From Dasypus novemcinctus (taxonomy: Eukaryota > Chordata > Mammalia > Cingulata > Dasypodidae): a stretch of 64,000 bases of DNA. Shown piece by piece: positions 45,213-57,115 of the stretch. A model generated the notes under the pieces. The model saw nothing but the letters and a program-made list of their open reading frames with translations, searched no databases and was not told the DNA's origin. The position numbers and the translations under genes were made by a program. The stretch spans positions 28,164,053-28,228,052 of the forward strand of contig NC_080702.1 in NCBI RefSeq assembly GCF_030445035.2, given 5' to 3'. How positions within the stretch are numbered: position 1 is the first letter of the stretch; the number at the start of each line of letters is the position of its first letter.

Positions 45213-47960
45213 TTTCAAGTGCTTTCTTATTTTCTATTTCATTTATTTTTGCTCTGATCTTTGTCATTTCTTTCTTTCTTCTTCCTTTGGGGTTAGTTTG
45301 TTGTTTTTTTAACTAATTCTTCCAAGTGTGTATTTAGCCCTTTAACTTTAGCTCTTTCTTCTTTTTTGATGTATGAATTTGTGGCTATAAATTTCTCTCT
45401 CAGTACTTCTTTTGCTGCGTCCCAAAAGTTTGGATATGTTGTGTTATCATTTTCATTAGTTTCAAGGTAGTTATTAAATTCTTTTGAGATTTCCTCCTTG
45501 ACCCACTGTTTTTCTGAGTGTGCTGTTTAACTTCCAAATCTTGGTGCTAAATCTGGGTCTCTGGCCCTTGCAGAGATATTGTTTTGTATGATTTCTATCT
45601 TTCTGAATTCATTGAGACTCTTTCTGTGGCCTATCTTGTGGTCTATCTTTGAGAATGTACCGTGTGCACTTGAGTAGAATGTATATCCTGCTGTATTTGG
45701 GTGTAATGTTCTGTGTATGTCTATTAGATCCAGCTCCTCCAATATATGGTTCAAAGTCTTTGTTTCTTTATCTATTCTCTTTTGAGATGTTCTGTCCAAA
45801 GTTGATAGTGCTGTATTAAAGCCCCCTACTATAACTGTAGAGGCATCTATTTCTTCACTTAGTTTTTCCAGTGTTTGCCTCACATATTTGGAGGCACCCT
45901 TGTTAGGAGCATAAATGTTTATGATTGTTCTTTTTTCTTGAAAGATTATCCCTTTCACTAATATGTAGTGTCCATCTTTGTCTCTCACAATTGTTTTGCA
46001 TTTAAAGTCTATTTTGTCTGATAGTAATATAGCTACTCTTGCCCTTTTTTGGTTATTGTTTGCTTGTAAGATTGTTTTCCAGCCATTCGCTTTCAACCTC
46101 CTTGAATCCCTTGGTCTAAGATGTGTTTCTTGCAGACATATAGATGGGTCATATTTCCTTATCCAATCTTCCAGTCTGAGTCTCTTGACAGGTGAGTTTA
46201 ATCCATTGACATTTAGTGTTATTACTTTCAAAGAATTACCTATATTAGCCATATTTTCTTTGGGTTTGTGTTTGTCATATTCTGTTTGATTTTCTTTTTT
46301 TGTTTTTGTTTTTTAGTTGCTCTTACACTCTCCTACAACTCTGTCTCTCTTGTTTTTTTCTTTCTTCCTGCAGAAATCCCTTTAGTAGTTCTTGAGGGCA
46401 GGATTCTTGTTGGCATACTCTCTTAGTTTCTGTTTATCTGTGAATATTTTGAACTCTCCATCATTTTTGAATGCTAACTTTGCTGGATAGAATATTCTCA
46501 GTTGGAAATGTTTTTCTTTTAGTACCTTAACTATGTCATACCACTGTCTTCCTGCCTCCATGGTTTCAGATGAGAAATCAGCACTTAATCTTATGGAGCC
46601 TCCTTTGTATGTGATGGTTCTCTTTTCTCTGGCTGCTTTTAGTATTTTTTCTTTGTCTTGAGCATTCGATAACTTGACAAGTATATGTCTTGGGGTAGGC
46701 CTGTTGGGATTTATGCTGTTTGGGGTGCATTGTGCTTCCTGGACATGTACATCCATCTCCCTCAATAGGTTTGGGAAGTTTTCAGCCATTATTTCCTCCA
46801 ATACCCCTTCTGTCCCCTTTCCCATCTCTTCTCCTTCTGGGATGCCTAAAATACATATGTTTGCAAGTTTTGCATTGTCATTCAGGTCCCTAAGCCCCTG
46901 CTGGATTTTTTTCTATCTTTTTATTGACTAGTTCTACTCTCCATTTGATTTCAGATGTACTGTCTTCCACATCACTTAATCTTTCCTCTGCCTTTTCAAG
47001 TCTGCTGCTTTTGCTGAGAGTGTATTTTTGATTTCTTGAATTGTGCTGTTCATCACCATCATATCCGTTTTATTTTTGCGTATGATTGCAATTTATTCTG
47101 TATTGTTTCCATTTGTTTTCTTCATATTCTTAATCTCTTCCTTCACCTCATCAAATTGGTCCCTAATATATGTTTTGAGATCTTTAATTACTTGTTCGAT
47201 GTTCTGCTCCTCTTCCTGGTTTTTTGTTTGTTCATTGCATTGGGGCATGTTTTCCTGAGTATTGGTTTGGTTTGTAGTTTTTTGTTGCTATCTGGTCATT
47301 TTATCTTGATGGGTTTAGTCAGTTGCTTAGCATCCTTGTCTAGTTTGGATTTTAATTAGTTGTTTTTATTGTGTGTGTGTTAAGTCTTCTCTTTGTCACT
47401 TTGTTCTTCTTATTCTATTTCCTTTTTGTTGGCTAAGTTCACTTGAAGGAAAATATTAGGGCCAGAGAAAGGAAAAGGAGTAAGAAAAGACAATGAATAA
47501 TAGTAGTATTGATAGTAAATATTAACAGAGGAACCATGTGAGATATAGGAGAATGGATATTAGACTCATGTAAGGTATGTAGAGTTATAACAGTAAGAAA
47601 AGTAGAGTATATAAAAATCTGAATATGGGGACGAATACAGTGTGAATTAAAAGGCCTGTCTGTTCAGGAGAGAGGGAAAGAGAAAAGAGAGGACAATAAT
47701 ATAAAGAGTGAATATAAGACAGAAAACAGAACAAAGGTATTAGTAATAAAAGTAAAAAAAAAATAGGGGCGTAACAAAGAGAGGTGTAATGTAAGACAAA
47801 CAATCAATGATGGAGGAGAGAAAGATGTAGAGGAAAGGTAATAGTGTTGATGGCCAAAATCAATGTAGACAGAAAAGAGTAAATGGAGGATGAGGAAATA
47901 CAGCAAATGTGAAGCTTTCCCTGCAGCACCTAATGTAAGAAGAATAAAGAAAGCAGAGAA

Positions 47961-48374
47961 GGAAAGCGGACTTGGTCCAGTGGTTAGGGCGTCCGTCTAC
48001 CACATGGGAGGTCCATGGTTCAAACCCCGGGCCTCCTTGACCCGTGTGGAGCTGGCCCATGTGCAGTGCTGATGCACACAAGGAGTGGCCTGCCATGCAG
48101 GGGTGTCCCCGCATAGGGGAGCCCCACGCGCAAGGAGTGCACCCTGAAAGGAGGGCCGCCCAGTGTGAAAGAAAGTGCAGCCTGCCCAAAAATGGTGCTG
48201 CAAACACAGAGAGCTGACACAACAAGATGGCGCAACAACAAGAAACACAGATTCCCTTGCGGCTGACAACAACAGAAGCAGACAAGGAAGAAGATGGAAG
48301 AAATAGTCACAGAGAACAGACATCCCGGGGTGGGGAGGGGGGAGAAATAAATAAATAAATAAATCTTTTAAAAA
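47961..48374 (+). repeat. Dasypus-type SINE in LINE-1 copy A 5' region, with TSD
   Basis: Head GGAAAGCGGACTTGGTCCAG, B-box region GGTTCAAACCCCGGG, tail of four AAATA units before AAATCTTTTA. AAAGCAGAGAA at 47950-47960 and 48375-48385 forms an 11-bp target-site duplication. Confidence 0.88.
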
Positions 48375-48807
48375 AAAGCAGAGAAAGAAAGAGGGAAAAA
48401 AAGGACAAAAGGGAGAGGGGAATTAAGCAGGAAAAAGAAAAAGAGAAAGAAAGAAAAAAGGGCCTTGGGGGGATAAAGAGGTTGGAAAAACCAACCAAAT
48501 ACTAGGAACGTTTCAAGCTAGGAATCCTGTTTGTAGTCAAATAAAACGCTTTAGGGATCTGACATTCCCCCTTTTCTCCCTTCCTTACTTCCCTCTCTCC
48601 CAAGCAGCAGGAAAGCTGCCTGAGAGGTCTGATAGGAGATTCAAGTGGGTCCTTGTTGAATCAGGTCTGCACAGAAAACAATGACTCAATTTCCAGAGAG
48701 AGAGAGCACCCACACCTCACCAGGAACCCCAAGTATACTATTGGAGGCTTACAGTTCCTCTCCTTTAGGTGTGCTATGAGAGAGCTTGTTGATTTTCTAT
48801 TTTTTTT

Positions 48808-48852
48808 TTTAAAGATTTATTTATTTGTCGCCCCCCCCCCCCCCCCCGGGTG
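48808..48852 (-). repeat. Truncated SINE tail with 19-base C run
   Basis: AAAGATTTATTTATTTGTCG is the SINE tail in reverse, then roughly 19 C's, then CGGGTGATCC. The sequence switches at once to L1 3' UTR-like GAGTTGCAACCCTTCTGTGA. It may be a genuine nested truncation or an assembly artefact at a homopolymer. Confidence 0.6.
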
Positions 48853-50540
48853 ATCCTCCCCTACCAGAGTTGCAACCCTTCTGTGATTCTAAACTTCTTC
48901 AAAACGATCGATGGCTATCTTTTTTAAAATTTGCCTTTAGCAATTGAGAAGAATGAGTATTCTTTTTTATCAAAAAGTGGATTTCCATCAGCATCTGTGA
49001 AATATATACTGTAAATAAGTGTTATATCTTCATTTTGAGTTGTGACTTGTAGCATCCAAAAGTGTCCTTTTAGTGCTTTTGGATTTAAGTTCTGCTCTGC
49101 CTCATATCAGAATAGATACTCTTGTTCTTTTTTATTTCCATTTGCCTGGTAAATCTTTGTCCATCCCTTTACTCTTTGCCTTTCTGAATCATTTCATTTT
49201 AGGTGTGTCTCTTGCATATAGTATATACAAATATGCATCTTTTTTTTTGAATGTGCACAATTGAAAATCTCTTCCTTTAAAGGGTGCGTTAAACCCATTT
49301 ACATTTGTTAAGAATGGAGTGCTTGGTCTCAACTGTTAAAAGTTTAATAAATATGTATATTTTGTTGTATTTTCTATGTTTCTCTATGAGTATGTGATCC
49401 TGGCTCTATGATTTACACATTTTTGGTTATTTAGGAAGTTTTGTATTTTTGTTCAAGTTGTTATCTTTGTACTTACACTTTTGTTACTACCCTTAATTCT
49501 GTTTTTTGATTTAACCTTTTGCAATCTGTTTTATCAGATTTGTTTTTATATCCTTTAATGCTCTCAAATTGCCTTACATTTTTTTCCTTTGCCCCTTTCA
49601 CTCCTCCTCTCATTTTTAATTATATTATTTCTGCCTTGTCAGAATTTGTAACATTTGTATATTAGTCTTTCACCCTCACCTCCGCCTTTGATTGAGTCTT
49701 AGATGTCTATTTGTATGTTTTTATCTGGTCGCCAGTAGTCCTTATGGTGAAAATTTCCCACTTGTCACTTGTTTGAATGAAGTTCATCCTCTAGTAGGGC
49801 TCAAGAAGGGCTGATGGGTGCAGAGTTTCTTAAGTTCTCACGTGTGGATAAGGCTTTTTCTAAAGCCTTAACATTTGAAGGACATTTTGGCTGTTTGGAC
49901 AATCCTTAGTTGACACTTTAAGTCTTTGTTTTTTTTTAATGCTCCTCCAGTGTTGGTGTTTTGTGTGTTGGTTTTGAAGAGTCTAATTCTCTTGCTTTTA
50001 TAAGTTATTTGACTATTTTCTTCCTGGGGTCTTGCCTTGGAGATTTTATCTTCTCTTTGAAATATAATGATGTTTCCTGGTTGGACTAGATCATTCCCAG
50101 GTACCAGGAATCCTTTTCAACGTGTGTAGTTTGGGGTCCTTGTCCATTCCTGGTATTTTTTCATGCATCACCTTAGCTCTGTTCCACTGCTTTTTCTTTC
50201 TTCAAGGACTGTGATAATATTCATGTTTTACTTACTTTTCCTTTCTTTTATTGCCTCTATTAGTTCTTTCTGACATTTTTATGTCGTTTATTTTTTTTTC
50301 ATTTTCATTTCCTTCGCTGTGACCATGACTTTCTTTTCTGGGACTATGCAGATATCCTGTGCCTCATCTAACTTGTTTTTAACATCCATTGGTGATTCTT
50401 GCTAGAAGCCCTTATTAATGTTGATATTATGAAGTGATGATTTTTTTAACACCTCCCAAATTTTCCATTTAGTATTTTGCATTCTACTATAGTATAAGAA
50501 GGAGCTTTCTCCTATTTGTTTTCCCTTCCTTCCTGGAGTA
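48853..50540 (-). repeat. LINE-1 fragments (older copy)
   Basis: ORF2 5' region landmarks (TTTAAGTTCTGCTCTGCCTC; TTTGCCTGGTAAATCTTTGT; TTAGGTGTGTCTCTTGCATA) are followed by decayed ORF1-like sequence. It has no intact frame. Confidence 0.55.
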
Positions 50541-50564
50541 GGGAGCTAATGTTTTGTTTTGTTT

Positions 50565-51235
50565 TGTTTTTTTAAGATACGTGGACCACATAAAATGTTA
50601 CATTAAAAAAATATATAAGAGGTTCCCATATACTCCACTTCCCATTGCTCCCACATCGACAACTTCTTTCATTATTGTGCTACATTCATTGCATTTGATG
50701 AGTGCTTTCTGGAGCATTGCTACACAGCACGGATTATAGTTTATGTCATAGTTTACACTCTCCCCCAGTCCATTCAGTGGTTTTCAGCAGGATATATACT
50801 GTCCTGCATCTGTCCCTGCTATATCATTCAGGACACCTCCAAGTCCCGAAATGCCCCAATGTCACACTTTTTTTCCCTCTCCCTGCCTTTATCAACTCCC
50901 GTGGCCACTGTCTCCACATCAATGATATAGTTTCTTCCATTGCTAGGGTCACAATATTTCTATAGTAGAATACCAGTACGTCCACTCTAATCCATATTTT
51001 ATTCCTCCATCCTGAAGACCCTAGAACGGCGATGTCCACTCCACCTCTCAATGGAGAGGGGACTTAAGATCCCACATGGCTGATGGACGTAATTCTCCTG
51101 CTTGCAGCTGTAGACTCTGGGTTCCCTGGTGTGTGGTTGACCATCCTCACCACCCTGTTAGCTGACCTGGGTAAGTCCAACGACCCGGAGAGTAGGGGCT
51201 GCAACTCTGCTGAGGCTCTTGAACCTGCAGAACAA
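50565..51235 (-). repeat. LINE-1 3'-terminal fragment
   Basis: AAGATACGTGGACCACATAA, GTTACATTAAAAAAATATAT and CACTCTCCCCCAGTCCATTC are present, then TCCTGCTTGCAGCTGTAGAC. It matches the 3' UTR of copy A at 39106-39720. Confidence 0.7.
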
Positions 51236-51990
51236 GGTGAGTGAAGTCCCATTGGTTCTTCCCAGGGAGCCTGCCCTGCCCAGGAGGTGGCCTGCAGCCG
51301 CTCAGAACAACCACAGATGGAGCTGTGAGCGCTGAGAGGAAGCACAGCACATCAGAGGGCCAAAGACCACCTGCAGATGCGGTTGCTGGGGGGCTGGTCG
51401 TTTCTGAGGCTGTATTTTGGTTGCCTGGGGGCCTTATTTGGACAGGATTTGGGTTTTGGCTTGCAGAGTAGGTGGAGGCAGATGCCATTTCTGTACACTG
51501 AGAAAGCCCGTGGAGGTCTGGCTCCTTTGGGCTGTCTCCTGGAGAACGGGTTTAGGACTTTGAGAATGTACTTAGGTGGGAACCTAACCTGATTCCACGT
51601 GAGCGTTTCCTGGCGGGTTAAAATGAAGACCCCGGAGGAGGGAGAGTTTCCCCTCGGTGAGGAAGGGAGCGGAGGGCACGCTGAGCTCGCAGTGTCTGCC
51701 CATCCCCGGGACTGAGCCGCCCTGGGCGCATTTCGGCCTTGGGCCCTCGAGCTGGGAGCTGTCTCACCCTCTGGAAGAGGATTTTCTCTGTGAACTGGAT
51801 GAAGCAGGCTGCTTCTCTCGGAGCTGGTGCAATTGTTTGCTTTCTCTCCTTTCTGTTTCCTTTATGGGGTATTGATGCCAGCTCACAGCAGTGTTTTCAA
51901 GCGCTAATAATCTTATGCCCTTAAGATTTCAGTTTTCCTGGTTGAACGTAGGAGTAGATTGAGAGAAGTTGCTTGTGCTCCTTCCCAGAG
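51236..51990. other. Upstream flank of the 52-kb CpG island; part of a duplicated segment
   Basis: GC-moderate single-copy-like DNA. Several blocks recur at 55750-56300 (GCAGATG(C)GGTTGC; CTGGAGAA.GGGTTTA.GA.TTT; GAAGCAG.CTGCTTCTCT; TGTTTGCTTT). No coding exon was recognised. Confidence 0.45.
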
Positions 51991-52019
51991 GCGAAGAGTC
52001 AATTGTGCCAGAATGCAAA

Positions 52020-52700
52020 CGTCCCCGGGGAGGCCGAGACCCCGCCCCGCCCCGCCCCCGGCTCGGTCCCCGCCCCCTGGCTTCTCACCGTCACGTGCCC
52101 TCCGGTCCTCCTGTCACTCAGGCTCCAGGGGGCGGGGTCCACGGGCCCTGTCCAATGAGGGAAGCCGGGGCGGGGCCTGAGGCGCTGGCCAATCAGGAGC
52201 TCCGTGGGCAGCCACGTGGACGCGCCGGCTCCTCCCCGCGCGCGCGCACGGGTCTCTCCTGCCCCGAGCGGCCCCGGGAGGCCCTGCCCGCGCCCCCGTC
52301 GTCCTGTCCGTCCCCTGTACGGGCCGGGGGCCTCGGCAGGCGGAAATGGTGAGTGCGCGGGGCCGGGGGTCCCGAGCCTGGCGGGGAGGAGGGCGCGCGA
52401 CCCCGGGTCCCCTCCGCGCCGCGGGCCGGGGTCTCGGGACCCGCGTCGACCTGGGGGGGCGCTTGGACTCCAGCCCCCTCGGCCCGCGGGGTGGGGCCGG
52501 GCGGGCAGCGGGAGCCCGGGCGTCCTGCCCCGTCCCCGCGCCCTCCCCGCCCAGCTCTGCGACCCCCGCCTCAGAGGACTCGGGGGCGAGCATTGGGGGT
52601 CCTCGGGGGAGGGTCCCCGCTCGGTCCGTGGGGTTCGCGGGATGGGGAGGTGCTCTCAGGACCCCTCCCCCCAAGGATCCCGCGGGGAGTGAGCCCGATG
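52020..52700. promoter_or_regulatory. CpG-island promoter on the plus strand
   Basis: Dense CpG sequence with CCAAT boxes at 52152-52156 (TCCAATG) and 52189-52193 (GCCAATC), GC boxes, and CCACGTGG at 52211. There is no TATA box. It ends in a splice donor after an ATG (52346-52348). Confidence 0.75.
52225..52348 (+). other. Probable first exon ending ATG|GTGAGT; gene continues to the right
   Basis: The sequence GGCAGGCGGAAATG|GTGAGTGCG joins an initiator ATG directly to a strong donor. First exons carrying only the start codon are typical of KRAB zinc-finger genes, and such genes neighbour MAN2B1 in other mammals (established). No KRAB or zinc-finger exon was found up to 64000, so the identity is inferred. 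The exon start is not defined. Confidence 0.4.
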
Positions 52701-53821
52701 GGGGGTGGGAGGCGTCCCCAGCCCCTCCTTCTCCCACGGGGACCCGGTGTCCACTGAGACCTCCAGCTCCACGTCTCGTCGCCCTAGGTTATCCTTTCCC
52801 TGGACGGCGCTTCCCAGGGCTGACGCGAAATCCCCAGAACCCCAGACCCTTCCCCGCATTCCTGAAAGCTAACTTTCCCCCTCCAGCTCACGTCCTTGTC
52901 CCTTTCCTGCACGCTCCCTTTCAGACAGCTGCAGTATTTTAATTGTCATTTTCCACGGACGGCCCTTTTTAAAAGATCTACCTTTGTGACTGCTTTACAG
53001 GAGAGGAAAGCAGAGAATAAACTGACTCCTGGTGTAAAACCCTTGGGCCTCTCCTCCCTGCTTCGGCCTGAGCACAGGCATCCTACAGGGCGCATTTGGA
53101 GTTGGGGTTGCTCTTGGGGATCGTTAGTGCTAAAGGCTGCCCTTTGCACCCACCCCCCCTCCTACCCTTATCTGCCCGGGGTTGACCCCGGATGCCCCGA
53201 GCTGCCTTTTTTGGAGAGTCTAGTGAATACCAGTCCCTGCGTTATCTCCTTGTCAGACCTCCTGGAATTTCTGGCTGGAAGCTATTCCTACAAAGCTCAC
53301 TTCTGGGGGTGGGGGTTGGGGGGAGGCACTCTGGAAATTTTCTCTTCTCCAAACCCGGTTTTCATTCCTCGAAGACTCGTTGATTGTCCACCTCCTCTGA
53401 CCTCCATTGAGAGGAAAAGGCAAATGATTCCTTCCCAGAGATAGTGAAGGGAGCAATGGGGAGGAAAGTCAACCCAGTGTGGGGGTGTAACATCCTGCAA
53501 AGCAGAAAGCACTGCAGACCCAGGGGTGCGGGCGCCATCAGTGTAGGTGGCAGGGGGGCCAGGGAGCAGGTCTGTGAGCAGGTGGGGGACGGCGCCCCGC
53601 GGTGAGATGACCCAGGCGGACGGGAGTCCCCAGGTCTGGGCTCCAGCTCAGCGCCCCCACCCCCCGTGTCACCCGAAATGGCTTATTCAATTTCAGTTAT
53701 TAAGTGTAAAATATACTTAATTAACAAGGCTTGAAAGATAAGATAAAATATTGCTGAAGAGGCAAGACAGGTGAATTTCAGGGGAAAAAAAAGAAAAATT
53801 TCAGTTCTTACACTCCATTTG

Positions 53822-53862
<41 letters not shown>

Positions 53863-54770
53863 TTTCCTTGCCCAGAACACATGTAGTAAGTAGTTCCTCA
53901 GGTCTCTTCTTTTCTTTTGGGTGTTAAGAAATGGAATTCCAGGACTTAACCTTGAGCATGCTATTGGGGAAAGGAATCTTAGGAAATGAAAGTTCTTTTA
54001 CACTTTCGGGAAAATGAATACAATTCCACCCCAAAAATAGCATCACGGATAAATAGGTGAATTAAAAAAAATAAAATAAAAAATGAAAAATAAGGTACCA
54101 GTTTCCTCTTGATTGCAGAGTGGAGAATTTGTGTCAGTGGATAATTCTGTTCTGTTTCCTGTTCTCCGAACTTTGGATTTTAATTGCTATGAGATGAGCT
54201 CTGCCACATCTAGAGATGTTCAAATATGATTGTTGCCACGAAGCAATCATTAACCAACACCTTTATTTTCTGAAAGGAATACTCGTGGGTTTTTTTAAAT
54301 GTATTTTTAAATTTATTTTTAAAAGATACATAGATCTCTTGGGTTTTCTTGTTGACCTATAAAAAGTGCTCTGCAGTTTTCTCCCTTCTCGTACACACTG
54401 GGTTTGAATGACTTTGCCAGGTTGTTTAAACACTGGGTTTGTCTCAGTAAATGCCAGTGGTGCCCAGCGCTTGTGAGCAGCCTTGACTGGGAAGCAGAGG
54501 CTGAGGTGGGTCTCGAGGGAGGCTGGCGGGGGCCCAGGAGGTTCTTTCTTTGGAACCTCCCTCTGAGGGGTCCCAGCCTGCTCCCCCCACGGAGAAGGAG
54601 CCTCCATCCCGAGAGAAGACTGCGGAGCTCTGGAAAGTTGCAGATGGTCCAAGAAAAGACTGAGCTGGACGGTGTTAAAATACTCAAGAATGAGTTCCTT
54701 CAAGGACTGCTGCAGGCAGGGAGAGAGCCTGGAACTCTGCTCCTCTGAAACAAAGGGCAGCAGGGGTGTT
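52349..54770. other. Putative first intron, mostly unassigned
   Basis: It is GC-rich at first (to about 53650), then AT-rich. Open frames in the GC-rich part are composition effects. A poly-T run lies at 53829-53857. A small AT-rich repeat relic (AGATACATAGATCTCTTGGG) is at about 54300-54345. Confidence 0.4.
53829..53857. repeat. Poly-T run
   Basis: Nearly 30 consecutive T's after AAAATT and before ACTTTTTTTCC. It is probably the tail of a reverse-oriented retrotransposon. Confidence 0.75.
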
Positions 54771-55083
54771 TTGTTTTTTCTCATATATATTTTTTTATTC
54801 TATTTTTTCCCTGGGGCACATTCATTGCATTGGGTGAATACATCTTGGAGCACGGCTGCACCGCCTGGATTGTAGCTTACATTGTAGTTGACACTCTCCC
54901 CCAGTCCATTCAGTGGGTCATGGCGGGCTATAGAATGTCCAGCATCTGACCCTGCAGTATCATTCAGGACAACTCCAAGTCCCCAAAATGCCCCACATCC
55001 TCTCTTCTTCCCTCCCCCTGCCCTCAGCAGCTCCCGTGGCCACTTTCTCGAGATCAAAGCTACACTTTCTTCCATTACTAGTG
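54766..55083 (-). repeat. LINE-1 3'-terminal fragment with short TSD
   Basis: The L1 3' UTR block (GGCACATTCATTGCATTGGG, GTAGTTGACACTCTCCCCCA, ACTAGTG) is flanked by CAGCAGGGGT at about 54757 and 55086, a short target-site duplication. Confidence 0.65.
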
Positions 55084-55210
55084 GACAGCAGGGGTTTTTA
55101 AAGGCTGCGGTGGGCTAGTGGAAAAGTCCTGGAGGATGTTAGGGGGGCTGGTCATGGTGACAGGTGAGTGATTTACTGAGTTTACAGTTGGGGCCATTAG
55201 GTTCAGATTC

Positions 55211-55650
55211 GTTGGAAACTGAGGCACAGTGGCCTCAAGAGGAGAGACCTGCTGTCTCCAGGGCTATGCTTGCAACCTAAGGAATGCAGGAATTAAGAGT
55301 CCCTGGCAAATGGGATGAAGCTGTTCAAGGCTGAAAGAAAAGAGGAGCACGTATGTTTTGTAGTAAATGGAACACTTAGACTTTGTACCTTGAGATAAGA
55401 TTTTTTTAAATTCCTTAGACTATGAGTAATGCTTATAGATAACTACTTGTTGCTGCTGTTGTCACGTAGACTGGGGTATTTAGAGAGCCCCTTGTAAACA
55501 GTAAAGTTGTCTGACGAGTCTCCACTCGCAGATCCCCTGATCCCAGCTGTGTGGTTCTTTTTCTTTTGCTCTTTCTTTCTCTTTGTTTCCTTCTCCCTTT
55601 TCTCTTTCTTTCATTCCCGATACCCTTTGGGTCCAAATCTCCAACACACA
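55211..55650 (+). repeat. Solitary LTR, copy B
   Basis: It runs TTGGAAACTGAGGCACAG to CCAAATCTCCAACACACA and aligns over its whole length with copy A at 16897-17391 in the opposite orientation. The pyrimidine tract at 55557-55615 is the U5-proximal part. No internal genes adjoin. Confidence 0.65.
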
Positions 55651-57115
55651 TTGTTTTAATCTGCTGTGATTAGGCACCTGGCTCACCTAATGACCCAGGG
55701 AGGAGAGGGAGAAGGGACTCGCTGCTTAGACACCTGTGAGTTTAAGTCGGGGTGAGGGGGTCAGGGAAAGCCTGTCTAAAGTTTAATCAGGCTAAGGGAG
55801 TTGCTTCTGTTGGGCAAGAGCCACATGCAGATGCTGTTGCGAGGAGTCCACCTGAGTTCTCCCGAAAAACTGCGCCAGTGGGAGATACAGACAGAGCAGG
55901 CAAGTCTGAAATCCGTAGGGCAGGCGGGAGGGCTTAGAAACTCCTTTGCCCTGTGTCCTGGAGAAAGGGTTTATGAGTTTAAGAGTTCATTTGGGTCAGA
56001 ATCTCACCTGAACTCCGCTGGGGCTTTCCTCTTCTCTAGGGAGAAGTGAAGGCTGGGGGTGCTTCCCCACTCGCTGGGAAGAGGGGGGTGGGCAGCCACG
56101 TAAGTTATTCCTGTGGCAGCTCCGGTACCCTCCCTGCCAATCGCAGCACTTGACCTACTCCAGGAGTTGTCTCTGGTGAGAATCTGGATCTCAAGCTCTT
56201 CGTGTGGCTTGACCCTGCCGGCTGTGGGTGAAGCAGCTGCTTCTCTGAGCTGAGTCAAGTGTTTGCTTTTCTTCCCTTTTGATTTCTTTCTTGAACATTG
56301 CCGCCAGTGTAACTGTCGTTTCCCAAAGCATTTGGTCGTTTTATTCCCTTGTGTGAATGTGGAAGATTTTCATTTCCTTGGGTAATAATCTAAGTAGTTT
56401 TGAGATCTAAGATGGGAAGACGAGAATTCTAGAAACAAGCTGAGGTTTTATTCCTTCTTGGCAAGAGAACCTCACCATGAAGAGTTGAGTGTTTTTAAGT
56501 TCTCAGGTCCGTTTTTCATTTTCTAGGTAGGCTTTGGAATGTGAGTGTCCCCAGAGAAAACTGACGTTTAAAGGGCTCTGCCTTCTAATTGAATTCCTAT
56601 TCTACCTGATGAGGGAAAGTTGCTAAAAGCTTATGTAAATCCTTGAAAATCCTAACATTTAACAAATTAGGCCCAAACCCCTAATGCATTAAATATCCTA
56701 CTCATTTCTGAAAATACTCCCCAATGTGAGATAGAGATGAAGTACACACTGTGATGCCACTTGTCCTGTTAGTTACAGAGAGATTTGAACAATCTCATTT
56801 TTTAAGTGATTTGCAATTTCGTAAGTGTTCACATTTAAAGAGTTCATTTTTAGAATAGTTTACATAACCATTTCTAATTTAAAATTATTCATTTCTGAAA
56901 AATAAATGTGAATTAATTAAAATAAAAACTATTAAAATGTAAAATACATTTTGTGTAAATTTCTCCATTAATTTAAATAAGTAAAACGTGCAAAGGTTAA
57001 AAAATATCCAGAAGGCAAGAAAGTGTAACTGGAGAGGACTCAACTGCCAGCCCATCCTGGTCCACTCCTGTGCTCTTGCTCCAGCCATCCCCAGACGGAG
57101 GCTGTCTTCTAAGAA
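55651..57115. other. Unassigned; contains second member of a duplicated segment
   Basis: At 55750-56300 it resembles 51300-51890 in block order. The remainder is AT-rich without a recognisable exon or repeat. Confidence 0.4.

Larger units (their letters stand above)
38631..48800 (-). mobile_element. LINE-1 copy A, nearly complete
   Basis: From 3' to 5' it has a 3' terminus at 38631-38690, a 3' UTR to about 42070, ORF2 at 42075-46252, ORF1 at about 46382-47000 and a purine-rich 5' region to about 48800. The ORF2 endonuclease part is open for 241 codons (45527-46252). The RT part keeps [20 protein letters not shown] (about 43870-43960). The zinc-knuckle end is at 42075-42503. The endonuclease motif GDFN reads GGFN and stops are frequent, so it is dead. 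Two SINEs and one L1 fragment lie inside. Confidence 0.85.

Noticed and set aside
18690..48400. tRNA genes suggested by A-box and B-box motifs
   Set aside because: The motifs belong to SINE heads with long non-tRNA bodies, A-rich tails and target-site duplications; no complete cloverleaf was found.
51959..52942. Several long overlapping open frames at the 52-kb CpG island
   Set aside because: All frames on both strands are open because of high GC content; no domain is recognisable. Only the ATG|GTGAGT exon end is kept as a weak call.
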